Origin: Prolixibacteraceae bacterium
Lineage (GTDB): Bacteria; Bacteroidota; Bacteroidia; Bacteroidales; Prolixibacteraceae
DNA: 64,000 nt
Assembly: GCA_019459485.1 (NCBI GenBank)
Contig: JAIBEZ010000032.1
Span: forward strand, 62,001 to 126,000
Direction: 5' to 3'
Position 1 is the stretch's first letter. Each line of letters starts with the position of its first letter. The translations under genes were made by a program, and so were the position numbers. The notes under the pieces are model-generated. The model worked only from the letters and a program-made list of their open reading frames with translations. It was not told where the DNA came from and made no database searches. This document shows, one piece after another, positions 16,867 to 24,968 of this stretch.

Positions 16867-17901
16867 TTATTTCCTTTCGCTAAACAGTTTAAAATTCTTC
16901 AGATATTTATTCTTTCGCTCAAGTATCAGGAAGTCCAACAAAATCAGAAACAGCCCCAATGCCAGAAAATATTGGAACCTATCATCGTAATCGGCATAAA
17001 CCTGCGATTCCATTTCGGTTTTTTCCATTTTGTTAACTTCGTTGAAAAGCGTATTCAGGCCGTCCTGTGTGTTGTTAGCCCTGATGTATATTCCTTTTCC
17101 TGCCTGTGCAATTTTTTGCAACATCGGTTCGTCCAGCTTCGTTACAATGGTGTTACCCTGATTGTCTTTCCTGTAACCTTGCTGTCCGTTCGAAGAGACA
17201 GGAATAAGTCCTCCCTGAGGCAATCCCATCCCAATGGTGTGCACCACAATTCCTAACTCGTTTGCATTTGTTGCAGAGCCAACAGCATCATCTTCATGGT
17301 TTTCTCCGTCAGTAATCACTATTATTGTTTTACTTCCTTCAAATTGAGGGCTGAACGACTTGATGCCAAGATCGATTGCTGCTCCAATGGCAGTACCTTG
17401 TGTCGGAACTATTTGCGGGCTGATAGAATTCAGGAATAATTTTGCCGATACATAGTCAGCAGTAATTGGCAACTGCGTGAAAGCTTCGCCTGCAAAAACA
17501 ATCAATCCGATTTTATCGTTGCTCAGTTTGTCAACCAGCTGCGAAATGGCTCTTTTCGAACGTTCCAGCCGGTTGGGCTGAATGTCTTCGGCAAGCATGC
17601 TGTTCGAAACATCGAGTGCAATTATCAGCTCAATTCCTTCGCGTTTTACTGTTTTCAGTTTCGAACCAAATTGTGGTCGTGCAATGCCAATGATGATGCT
17701 GGCAAGTGCCAGTAGCAGCACAATAAATTTAATTGCCGGGCGACCTGCGCTAACGTTGGGCATCAAAACAGAAAGTATTTCTTTCTGACCGAACCGGTTA
17801 AGCGCCTTTCTCCGCTGTATTCTGGAATACCAGAAAAAGACAATCAATGCCGGAATCAGCAGCAATGCATATAAATATTCTGGGTTTGCTATTCTAAACA
17901 T
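16867..17901 (-). CDS. batB: BatB: von Willebrand factor A membrane protein
   Basis: 344 aa. Two N-terminal membrane helices (about 9-27 and 57-75), a VWA domain and a C-terminal helix (about 313-332). The MIDAS is intact: Asp97-x-Ser99-x-Ser101 in DVSNSM, the Thr region in QGTAIGAA, and TDGENHEDD. It is a paralogue of the next upstream gene (batA). VWA proteins of this set are thought to bind partners metal-dependently, with MoxR as chaperone. A small periplasmic loop near NSNGQQGYRKDNQGN separates it from BatA. Confidence 0.9.
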   Translation of the reverse strand: MFRIANPEYLYALLLIPALIVFFWYSRIQRRKALNRFGQKEILSVLMPNVSAGRPAIKFIVLLLALASIIIGIARPQFGSKLKTVKREGIELIIALDVSNSMLAEDIQPNRLERSKRAISQLVDKLSNDKIGLIVFAGEAFTQLPITADYVSAKLFLNSISPQIVPTQGTAIGAAIDLGIKSFSPQFEGSKTIIVITDGENHEDDAVGSATNANELGIVVHTIGMGLPQGGLIPVSSNGQQGYRKDNQGNTIVTKLDEPMLQKIAQAGKGIYIRANNTQDGLNTLFNEVNKMEKTEMESQVYADYDDRFQYFLALGLFLILLDFLILERKNKYLKNFKLFSERK

Positions 17902-18087
17902 TTCTCAAAGTTTCAAGTTTCACGTTCAAAGTTCCAAGTTCGCTTTTATCTTGGTTATTGGTTATTCAATCTTGGTTATTCAAAATTTCATTTTTTAGGT
18001 TTTATGTTACCATTGACAAGGGGCAATACCTAAAATTTTTCGGTCTGCTCAGTCTTGCGACTGAAAACTGAGACTGCATACTTTCTC
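17902..18087. repeat. batA-batB gap with degenerate heptad and nonamer repeats
   Basis: 186-bp gap inside the operon. It holds an AAGTTTCAAGTTTCACGTTC run (about 17905-17940, opposite orientation to that at 16090), a CTTGGTTATTGGTTATTC run, and a GACTGAAAACTGAGACTG segment. No gene. Confidence 0.5.
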
Positions 18088-19086
18088 TCAGGGTATATTC
18101 CTGAAAATAGTAGTCTTCAGAAACATGGCCAACATGAGCAGCAATGCCGCGGCAATGGCGAACTTCAGGTATTCTTCCTCTCTTTTGCTGAATTCCTTGA
18201 CGTCTATTTTCGATTTCTCCAGTTTGTCGATTTCCTCGTATATTTCAGTTAGTTTATTGTTGTTGGTGGCCCTGAAATATTTTCCATCGGTGGTTGCTGC
18301 AATTTTCTCCAGCGTGACTTCGTCAATTTTCACTTCCACATCCTGAACCTGCACCCCAAAAGGCGTTTGAACAGGGTAGGGCGCCATGCCGATTGTTCCA
18401 ACCCCAACGGTATAAACACGGATTCCGAAAGTTTTTGCGAGTTCAGCAGCAGTTACCGGTGCAATTTCACCCCGGTTGTTTTCGCCGTCGGTTAGTAAAA
18501 TCACTACTTTACTAATCGCATCGCTGTCTTTCAACCTCGAAACAGCTGTTGCCAAACCATTTCCGATGGCGGTTCCATCCTCAATCATACCGCTTTCGAT
18601 TCCCTTAAACAGGTTGATTACCGTTGCACGATCGGTGGTTAGCGGACATTGGGTGAAACTTTCTCCCGAAAATACAACCAGCCCGATCCGGTCATTGGTT
18701 CGTCCTGAAATAAATTGGGTAGCGACATCTTTGGCGGCTTCAATTCTGTTTGGCCTGAAATCCATTGCCAGCATCGAACTCGAAATGTCGAGGGCAATCA
18801 CAATATCAATTCCCTGTGTGGTCACATTCGACCAGCTATTTGACGACTGTGGCCGTGCAAGCGCTACAATCAGCAACGATAAACTAAGTATTTGAAGCAC
18901 AAATACACTGTGCCTGAAATAATATTTCCAGCTTTTCGGAATCCGGGCAAGACCCATATCCGAAGAAAACTGAATGCTGGCTCCTGCTTTTTTCTGCTTC
19001 CAGATGTACCACGCAATCATGGGCAGTAGAAGAAGAAGCAGGTAAAAAAACTCTGGATTGTTATAACTTATTCCGTTCATTTTCAT
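18088..19086 (-). CDS. batA: BatA: von Willebrand factor A membrane protein
   Basis: 332 aa (a start two codons later, at MNGISYNN, is equally possible). N-terminal helices (about 13-29 and 60-78), VWA domain with MIDAS Asp100-x-Ser102-x-Ser104 (DISSSM), DGTAIGNGLA and TDGENNRGE, and a C-terminal helix. Close relative of BatB. It starts 4 bp after the stop of the upstream gene, so the two are probably translationally coupled. Confidence 0.9.
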   Translation of the reverse strand: MKMNGISYNNPEFFYLLLLLLPMIAWYIWKQKKAGASIQFSSDMGLARIPKSWKYYFRHSVFVLQILSLSLLIVALARPQSSNSWSNVTTQGIDIVIALDISSSMLAMDFRPNRIEAAKDVATQFISGRTNDRIGLVVFSGESFTQCPLTTDRATVINLFKGIESGMIEDGTAIGNGLATAVSRLKDSDAISKVVILLTDGENNRGEIAPVTAAELAKTFGIRVYTVGVGTIGMAPYPVQTPFGVQVQDVEVKIDEVTLEKIAATTDGKYFRATNNNKLTEIYEEIDKLEKSKIDVKEFSKREEEYLKFAIAAALLLMLAMFLKTTIFRNIP

Positions 19087-19090
19087 TCTA

Positions 19091-20095
19091 TTATTGTACA
19101 GCTACTTCTTCCTCAACTGCTCCGTCAGACTCACCAACAGATTTTTCAGGAGCTTTAACTTCTGCTTTTTTCGTTTGGTTGACAAAGAAATATGCATTCA
19201 TCAATGTCAGGTTATTATCATCGGGCAAAGGTGCATATTTGGCAAACTTAACCAAATCGGCCAGACTTAAAATATGCTGTATCTGATCGAGTGAAGTGCC
19301 ATCGATCAATTCTTTGTTTTGCTTGAAGACCCCGATGGTTTCAGCCGAAGTTTGTTCCATTGCCGGAATGTCGAACCGGTTTTCAATATAGGCGCGCACT
19401 GTGTCGGCAACTTCACTGTAATATTGTTTGATTTTTTCCGATTGCCACAATTTCTGTGCTTTTATCCGGTCGAGTTCGCGCAACGCAATGATGTGCGCGG
19501 GCTCCAAAGGTTTTTCAGGTTTACGGAACAACGGTACGTTCTTTTTCTTCCACTTGATGTAATAAAAAATGAAAAACAGAATGGCCGCAATCAGAATAAT
19601 TCCCAGAATGTAGGGAGTTACTTCTTTTAAACTTACAGGAGCGCTGTAAGGTGGTTTGATATCGACCGGCCCTTTTGTGGTGTCGATTTTCATTGTAAAT
19701 ACCTGAAATGAAAGTGCTTTTGTTGCAACTGAATCCAGCATCCTGTCAAATTTGAGTTTGAAGTAGAAGGATGGGATCTGATGGACACCACTGTCAAATG
19801 AGGTAATGAAATAACTTTGCGACAGGGTTTCCCGTTCTTTATTTTCAAGTTTTAATGTATCAACAGGAAGGCGCTGAACTACCTCTATGCCGGCGCCTAA
19901 GGTGTCGGGAATCAGTGGGAACTGAACGTCCATATTTTTGGGCTTTTCAATTTCCAGTACAAGCTTTATCTGATCACCGATGAGAATATTTGTTGAGTCG
20001 ATACTGGCCTTAACAGTAACTTGCTGTGCTTTAAGTTGCTGTAAGCTCCCTGAAAGCAAAACAATCAGTACGACATATAAAATTCCTGACTTCAT
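19091..20095 (-). CDS. BatD-like/DUF4381-type membrane protein of the bat operon
   Basis: 334 aa. Signal peptide (1-23, ending LKAQ), a BatD-like beta domain (VKASIDSTNILIGDQIKLVLEIEK; QSYFITSFDSGVHQIPSFYF), one membrane helix (about 163-185) and a cytoplasmic helical part typical of DUF4381 proteins (AHIIALRELDRIKAQKLWQ; YYSEVADTVRAYIENRF; FAKYAPL). The cytoplasmic part resembles the C-terminal region of BatD in this operon (RERASSTLSAKG...FARYAP), which suggests shared ancestry. The tail is acidic. It sits between the DUF58 gene and batA, as in other Bacteroidota. Function beyond the complex is unknown. Confidence 0.82.
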   Translation of the reverse strand: MKSGILYVVLIVLLSGSLQQLKAQQVTVKASIDSTNILIGDQIKLVLEIEKPKNMDVQFPLIPDTLGAGIEVVQRLPVDTLKLENKERETLSQSYFITSFDSGVHQIPSFYFKLKFDRMLDSVATKALSFQVFTMKIDTTKGPVDIKPPYSAPVSLKEVTPYILGIILIAAILFFIFYYIKWKKKNVPLFRKPEKPLEPAHIIALRELDRIKAQKLWQSEKIKQYYSEVADTVRAYIENRFDIPAMEQTSAETIGVFKQNKELIDGTSLDQIQHILSLADLVKFAKYAPLPDDNNLTLMNAYFFVNQTKKAEVKAPEKSVGESDGAVEEEVAVQ

Positions 20096-20108
20096 TTGAA
20101 AAATGTTT

Positions 20109-20981
20109 TTATCCTCTTTTTTTAAATAAGCTAATCAACGATCTTACATAGTCGTGGTTGGTGCAGATGTTCACATAATCGACACGGCTCCTTTTGAAAT
20201 TATTATCGAGTTGTGCCGATAAATCATTCCACCATTTGCCGTATATCATTCTGGCCCTTCTGTCCGAACTGTCAACCCAGCTGTAATTGCCGGTTTCGGC
20301 ATCTTTCATTTTGATCATCCCGATATCGGGCAGCAAGGTTTCGCGTTCGTCGTAAATTCTCAGAGCTACCACGTCATGGCGGTTATTGGCTATCGACAGC
20401 GCGTTTTCCAGTGTACTTTCCTTCTGGATAAAATCAGAAATAATGAAAGCGGTACATCGTTTTTTTATCGCGTTGGTCATGTATCTTATAGCCCCCGAAA
20501 TGTCGGTTCCACGCGATTGAGGCTCGAAATTAATCAGTTCGCTAATGATCCTGAGAATATGACTGCGACCTTTTTTGGGCGGAATGAACTTTTCAATCTT
20601 ATCGGAAAAGAAAATTACACCGATTTTATCGTTGTTTTCAATGGCTGAAAATGCAAGGATAGCAGCTATCTCGGTGATAATGTTCTTTTTTAGCTTATCA
20701 GCCGACCCAAACATGCGCGATCCGCTGACGTCGATCAGCAACATCACTGTCAATTCGCGTTCTTCCTCGTAAATTTTCACGAACGGCTTGTTGTACCGCG
20801 CTGTCACATTCCAGTCGATGTTCCTGATGTCATCGCCAAACTGATATTCACGAACCTCGCTGAAAGCCATCCCCCTTCCTTTGAAAGCACTGTGGTACTC
20901 TCCGGCAAAAATATTGCGGCTCAGTCCACGTGTTTTTATCTCAATTTTCCGGACACGTTTTATTAGTTCGCTTGTTTCCAA
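20109..20981 (-). CDS. DUF58 domain protein (VWA-like) of the MoxR/Bat system
   Basis: 290 aa. Begins with the DUF58 signature region (GLSRNIFAGEYHSAFKGRGM then FSEVREYQFGDDIRNIDWN) and continues into a VWA-like fold with Asp84-x-Ser86-x-Ser88 in LLIDVSGSRM. Soluble and cytoplasmic. DUF58 proteins nearly always sit beside a MoxR ATPase and are thought to link it to the membrane VWA proteins. It follows moxR by 90 bp, which hold another heptad-repeat run. Confidence 0.9.
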   Translation of the reverse strand: METSELIKRVRKIEIKTRGLSRNIFAGEYHSAFKGRGMAFSEVREYQFGDDIRNIDWNVTARYNKPFVKIYEEERELTVMLLIDVSGSRMFGSADKLKKNIITEIAAILAFSAIENNDKIGVIFFSDKIEKFIPPKKGRSHILRIISELINFEPQSRGTDISGAIRYMTNAIKKRCTAFIISDFIQKESTLENALSIANNRHDVVALRIYDERETLLPDIGMIKMKDAETGNYSWVDSSDRRARMIYGKWWNDLSAQLDNNFKRSRVDYVNICTNHDYVRSLISLFKKRG

Positions 20982-21071
20982 AACAATTCAGTTTAAAGTT
21001 CAATGTTTAAAGTTTTGCACAGAAGTCCTATTTCAGACAAGACACTTCGGTCTTCCGTCTCCTGTCTTCTT
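20982..21071. repeat. moxR-DUF58 gap with heptad repeat
   Basis: 90-bp gap; TTTAAAGTTCAATGTTTAAAG-like units at about 20990-21017 belong to the same degenerate heptad class. A CTTCGGTCTTCCGTCTCCTG stretch follows. Confidence 0.4.
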
Positions 21072-22067
21072 TTAAGGAACTTCAACCGTATTTAAAATAT
21101 CTGCAATAATTTCTTCTGAAGTAATGTTGTTTGCTTCGGCTTCGTAGCTTAACCCGATACGGTGGCGCATCACATCGAGGCAAACGGCACGCACATCTTC
21201 AGGAATTACATATCCGCGACGCTTGATAAAGGCGAATGCTTTTGCTGCCTGTGCCAGACTGATACTTGCACGGGGCGAACCTCCGTAAGAAATCATTTCT
21301 GCATATTTATCCAGTTTATAAGCTTTCGGATCACGGGTGGCAAATACAATGTCAACGATGTACTTCTGAATTTTTTCGTCCATATACACATCTTTAACCA
21401 CGTCGCGGGCCCTGAGAATATCTTCGGGGCGCATTACCTTCGCAGCAGTTGGGAACTGTTTCAGCATATTTTGCTGAATGATCAATTTCTCTTCTTCTTT
21501 GGTTGGGTAGTTGATCACCACTTTCAGCATAAAACGGTCAACCTGTGCTTCCGGCAACGGGTAGGTTCCTTCCTGTTCAATAGGGTTTTGGGTTGCCATT
21601 ACCAAAAATGGCTCCTGAAGTTTGTAAGTGTTTTCGCCAATCGTAATCTGGCGTTCCTGCATGGCTTCGAGCAGTGCCGATTGCACTTTCGCAGGAGCGC
21701 GGTTAATTTCATCGGCCAGAATGAAATTGGTGAAAATCGGCCCTTTTTTAACGATGAATTCCTCTTTTTTCTGACTGTAAATCATGGTGCCCAAAAGGTC
21801 GGCGGGCAAAAGGTCGGGCGTAAACTGGATGCGCGAAAATTTGGCGTCTATACTTGTTGCAAGTGTGTTGATCGCCAGTGTTTTTGCCAATCCTGGAACC
21901 CCTTCGAGCAAAATGTGGCCACCCGAAAGAAGTCCTACCAAAAGGCTTTCAATAAGATGTTTTTGCCCAACAATTACTTTGTTCATCTCCATGCTGATGA
22001 TGTCAACAAAGGAACTCTCCCTTTGAATTCTTTCGTTCAATTCGCGAATATCAACTTCCTGATTCAT
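21072..22067 (-). CDS. MoxR family AAA+ ATPase
   Basis: 331 aa. Walker A GVPGLAKT (56-63), Walker B FILADEINRAP, sensor-type MATQNPIEQEGTYPLPEAQ and the arginine-containing RFMLKV segment are all present; the lid domain ends with PRASISLAQAAKAFA. MoxR ATPases act as chaperones that mature or activate protein complexes, here most likely the Bat VWA proteins. First gene of the nine-gene leftward run moxR-DUF58-BatD-like-batA-B-C-D-E-(fabI). Confidence 0.93.
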   Translation of the reverse strand: MNQEVDIRELNERIQRESSFVDIISMEMNKVIVGQKHLIESLLVGLLSGGHILLEGVPGLAKTLAINTLATSIDAKFSRIQFTPDLLPADLLGTMIYSQKKEEFIVKKGPIFTNFILADEINRAPAKVQSALLEAMQERQITIGENTYKLQEPFLVMATQNPIEQEGTYPLPEAQVDRFMLKVVINYPTKEEEKLIIQQNMLKQFPTAAKVMRPEDILRARDVVKDVYMDEKIQKYIVDIVFATRDPKAYKLDKYAEMISYGGSPRASISLAQAAKAFAFIKRRGYVIPEDVRAVCLDVMRHRIGLSYEAEANNITSEEIIADILNTVEVP

Positions 22068-22242
22068 ATTTTTTAAGATAAGTAATTTTAATTGTTTGTT
22101 TTTTTTTTGAGAACACGAAAATAAGCTATCCGTCGATGAAAAAGGATAAATTTTCGTTAAATTTTGTTAAGCTATTCAGGCCTAAAATAGCCGTGAAATT
22201 AATAAAAACGGCGATCTTTAACAGAATATGCCTGTACTTTTT

Positions 22243-22250
22243 TATTTTTG
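22243..22250 (+). promoter_or_regulatory. -7 promoter box (TATTTTTG) for truA
   Basis: TATTTTTG fits TAnnTTTG and lies 16 bp before the TTG at 22266. It overlaps the TTG at 22248, which argues for the later start and a leader of only about 10 nt. Confidence 0.45.
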
Positions 22251-22265
22251 CAAAAAATCAATCCA

Positions 22266-23027
22266 TTGACACAAAGGTATTTTATAGAACTGGCCTACAA
22301 AGGCACTCATTTTCACGGTTGGCAGGTTCAGCCAAACGCAGTAACCGTTCAGGAATGTCTGGAAAAAGCGCTGAGCACCATTACCCGCGAAACCATTGCG
22401 GTAACCGGGGCGGGCAGGACTGATACCGGCGTACATGCCAATTATTTTGTTGCGCATTTCAATTCTTCAAAATTCAATTTAGATCATCCCGATTTTACAC
22501 ACAAGCTGAACAGCTTTCTGAACGAAGATGTGTCAGTTTTTAGTGTCAGCAAAGTTGGAGCAGAAGCACACGCCCGTTTTGACGCGCGTTCAAGAACTTA
22601 TCAATACCATTTGAATTTGCTGAAAGATCCTTTTTCTATCGAGACTTCCTGGTATTTCTTTAAGCAACCTGATTTGGAAAAAATGAATAAGGCTTGTGAG
22701 ATTCTGTTTGATTACATTGATTTTACCAGCTTCAGTAAACTGCACACCGACGTAAAAACCAACAATTGTAAAATCATTCAGGCTGAATGGACACAACTAG
22801 GCAGCCGTATGGTTTTTACAGTGAAAGCCGATCGCTTTTTACGTAACATGGTACGTGCCATGGTTGGTACTTTGCTCGAAGTTGGGATTGGTAAAATGGA
22901 CCTTGACACCTTCCGTTCAGTGATTGAGCAAAAAAATCGCGGTGCGGCCGGATTGTCTGTTCCTGCTCATGGTTTGTTTCTCACTGATATTGAATACCCG
23001 GAAACTTTGTTTAAACGAACTGTTTAA
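22266..23027 (+). CDS. truA: tRNA pseudouridine(38-40) synthase
   Basis: 253 aa from the TTG at 22266 (MTQRYFIELAYKG); a TTG six codons earlier overlaps the promoter box. TruA isomerises U38, U39 and U40 of the tRNA anticodon arm. Family motifs: YKGTHFHGWQ, catalytic Asp53 in GAGRTDTGVHA, FDARSRTYQYHL and FLRNMVRAMVGTLLEVG. Normal length and complete. No ATG is available near the expected N-terminus, so a TTG start is needed. It is divergent from moxR. Confidence 0.93.
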   Translation: MTQRYFIELAYKGTHFHGWQVQPNAVTVQECLEKALSTITRETIAVTGAGRTDTGVHANYFVAHFNSSKFNLDHPDFTHKLNSFLNEDVSVFSVSKVGAEAHARFDARSRTYQYHLNLLKDPFSIETSWYFFKQPDLEKMNKACEILFDYIDFTSFSKLHTDVKTNNCKIIQAEWTQLGSRMVFTVKADRFLRNMVRAMVGTLLEVGIGKMDLDTFRSVIEQKNRGAAGLSVPAHGLFLTDIEYPETLFKRTV

Positions 23028-23536
23028 TTTTTCATTGAAAGCTGTGATGTTGCCGGATTGTACTTTAGCTTACCAAAGTTAAAGGTGCGCCGGGCTAATT
23101 CGTCGGAAATGAATGAATTAAATTAAGATTGTTTTTAGGTTCAACGATACATCGATCAATCAAATCACCTAAACGATTAATCAAATCACCTAATTGATCA
23201 ATCAAATTACCTAAATGATCCATTAAAAGACCTAAACGATTAGGTGATTTGATTCATATATAAGTCAAACAACCGGAATTTTTAGGTCTTTTATATCATC
23301 GTTTGGCAAAACAACCTAAAATATCCTGTAAAATACCTAAACAATCCACTTCGTCGGGTGAACAAAGTTTCGGCACACATAGATAAATGATTTACAAAAA
23401 AGAGTTCTATAACATAAATAAATTCAGGTATTATAAAACATTTAGCTTTTTTGCTTGTGATTTGATTTGTAGTTTTAACAAATAATAATAATAGCAACAA
23501 CCCATAAATAATAATCCCGAATTTATAATCACTCTT
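23028..23536. other. 509-bp intergenic region between truA and the kinase-like gene
   Basis: No gene is seen. It contains the 21-bp tandem array described separately (23153-23254) and a later pair of CCTAAA units 21 bp apart (23315 and 23336). The last ~150 bp before the next gene are very AT-rich and probably hold its promoter, though no clean TAnnTTTG box was found. Confidence 0.6.
23153..23254. repeat. 21-bp tandem repeat array with inverted end copy
   Basis: Four direct units of exactly 21 bp start at 23153, 23174, 23195 and 23216. Each is close to CGATCAATCAAATCACCTAA plus one base. They are followed by CGATTAGGTGATTTGATT (23237-23254), the reverse complement of a unit, so the array can fold back on itself. 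The unit length equals two helical turns. Confidence 0.85.
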
Positions 23537-24259
23537 ATGAAAGACTTTTTAAGCAATTACCTAACACAGACAGGACAGAAAGATAAAGGGAAACTTTATC
23601 GTCCCGGCCCTGTCGTCACAATTTCCAGAGAATGCGGCTGTTCTGCCAACCGAATTGCCACCAAACTATCAAAGATTCTGACCGGCTACAATTATCTTTC
23701 GGAAACAAAAACAGATGTTGAATGGCAATGGGTGAGCAAAGAAGTGATTGAACTGGCTGCCGGGGAATTGAAAATTCACCCCGAAAAAGTTAAAAATGTT
23801 TTTTTAGGTGACGTAAAACAAAGCATCAACGACGTTTCCTTCGCTTTCTCCACTTCGAAAGTTTATGATTCGGAGGACCAGAAGGTGATTGACACTGTAA
23901 AAACCATTATTCGCAGTATTGCCGAAGAAGGTCATTATATTATTGTTGGCCGGGCAGCCAGCGCCATCGCTCAGGATATTCCCAAGCGATTAAGCATCAA
24001 ATTACAGGCTCCGCTTGAATGGAGAATCAACCGGATTATGCAAATCAGTAACTTATCGTGGGCCGATGCGCAGGAATATGTACTCGAAGTTGACCGTCAG
24101 CGTGATTTGTTTGTGGAACATGTGGCCGGCCGCAAATTGGACAACAACGACTTCGACCTGATTTTTAACTACTCAACCATGATTGACGACCATATTGTTG
24201 ATGCGATCGTGAATGTGCTTAAAAACAAAAAGATCATCGCGAATTCGGAAGACGATTAG
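23537..24259 (+). CDS. Cytidylate kinase-like family protein
   Basis: 240 aa. It belongs to the cytidylate-kinase-like family common in Bacteroidota: VVTISRECGCSANRIATKLSKIL at the N-terminus in place of a classical GxxGxGK loop, then WVSKEVIELAAGELKI, IIRSIAEEGHYIIVGRAASAIAQD and LQAPLEWRINRIM. Classical Cmk phosphorylates CMP; this branch is related but its substrate is not established and the altered P-loop leaves activity open. Cytoplasmic, transcribed alone, with its own terminator. Confidence 0.8.
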   Translation: MKDFLSNYLTQTGQKDKGKLYRPGPVVTISRECGCSANRIATKLSKILTGYNYLSETKTDVEWQWVSKEVIELAAGELKIHPEKVKNVFLGDVKQSINDVSFAFSTSKVYDSEDQKVIDTVKTIIRSIAEEGHYIIVGRAASAIAQDIPKRLSIKLQAPLEWRINRIMQISNLSWADAQEYVLEVDRQRDLFVEHVAGRKLDNNDFDLIFNYSTMIDDHIVDAIVNVLKNKKIIANSEDD

Positions 24260-24281
24260 AGTTGAAACTATCATGATGAGA

Positions 24282-24325
24282 AAAGCCATTGTTGTTGCAC
24301 AAATGCAGTAACAATGGCTTTTTTT
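24282..24325 (+). terminator. Terminator of the cytidylate-kinase-like gene
   Basis: Stem AAAGCCATTGTT / AACAATGGCTTT with a 16-nt loop, followed by a run of T residues. Confidence 0.9.
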
Positions 24326-24380
24326 GTGATCAAATTCTGGTTGCCTTTGTTATAAGGTTAAACATTTAATTCAGAACGTT

Positions 24381-24962
24381 ATGGCTTACACATTACAAAT
24401 TGCCAGTCTGGCTCCCGAGTTTAATCTGAAGGCTACCGATGGAAGATTTTACAAACTCAGTGATTTTTCGGATTCCAGGATTCTTGTGGTGTTTTTTACC
24501 TGCAATCATTGTCCGTATGTTTTGGGTAGCGATGAGGTGACCAGAAAAACTGCCGATCGTTTTCAATCTGAAGGAGTCCGGTTTGTCGCAATCAATTCCA
24601 ATAGTCCAAATACTTATGCGGAAGACAGTTTTGAAAATATGGTTGCTCGTATGAGTGAAAACAGGTTTCCGTGGATTTATCTCCACGACGAAACGCAACA
24701 GGTTGCATTGGCATACGGGGCGCTGAAAACACCTCATTTTTACGTATTTGATCAGGAACGAAAATTGGTTTATACCGGTCGTGGAGTCGATCAGCCCCGG
24801 GATGTCTCGAAAATGACAGTTAACAATCTGGAACTGGCGCTGTCGGAATTAATTTCAGGGAAAACTGTTTCAATTCCGGTAACCAACCCGATTGGCTGCA
24901 ACATTAAGTGGGATGGTAAAGAAAGGCATTGGATGCCAGCAGAAGCATGTGATTTGGTTTGA
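24381..24962 (+). CDS. Thioredoxin-like/peroxiredoxin-like (AhpC/TSA) protein
   Basis: 193 aa, no signal peptide. Thioredoxin fold of the AhpC-TSA/PRX-like1 type: [21 protein letters not shown], then the active-site region [10 protein letters not shown] (CxxC), [20 protein letters not shown], and [12 protein letters not shown] with the cis-Pro. The C-terminus has NPIGCNIKW with an additional Cys. Expected to be a cytoplasmic thiol oxidoreductase; the natural substrate is unknown. Convergent with the MATE gene, with only 6 bp between the stops and a small TTTGAA/TTCAAA hairpin across them. Confidence 0.85.
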   Translation: MAYTLQIASLAPEFNLKATDGRFYKLSDFSDSRILVVFFTCNHCPYVLGSDEVTRKTADRFQSEGVRFVAINSNSPNTYAEDSFENMVARMSENRFPWIYLHDETQQVALAYGALKTPHFYVFDQERKLVYTGRGVDQPRDVSKMTVNNLELALSELISGKTVSIPVTNPIGCNIKWDGKERHWMPAEACDLV

Positions 24963-24968
24963 ATTTAT

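Noticed and set aside
21162-22076. 304-residue open frame on the plus strand
   Set aside because: Fully antisense to moxR; Cys/His/Phe-rich composition typical of a shadow frame.
23153-23254. CRISPR array
   Set aside because: Units are directly adjacent with no spacers and no cas gene is near.
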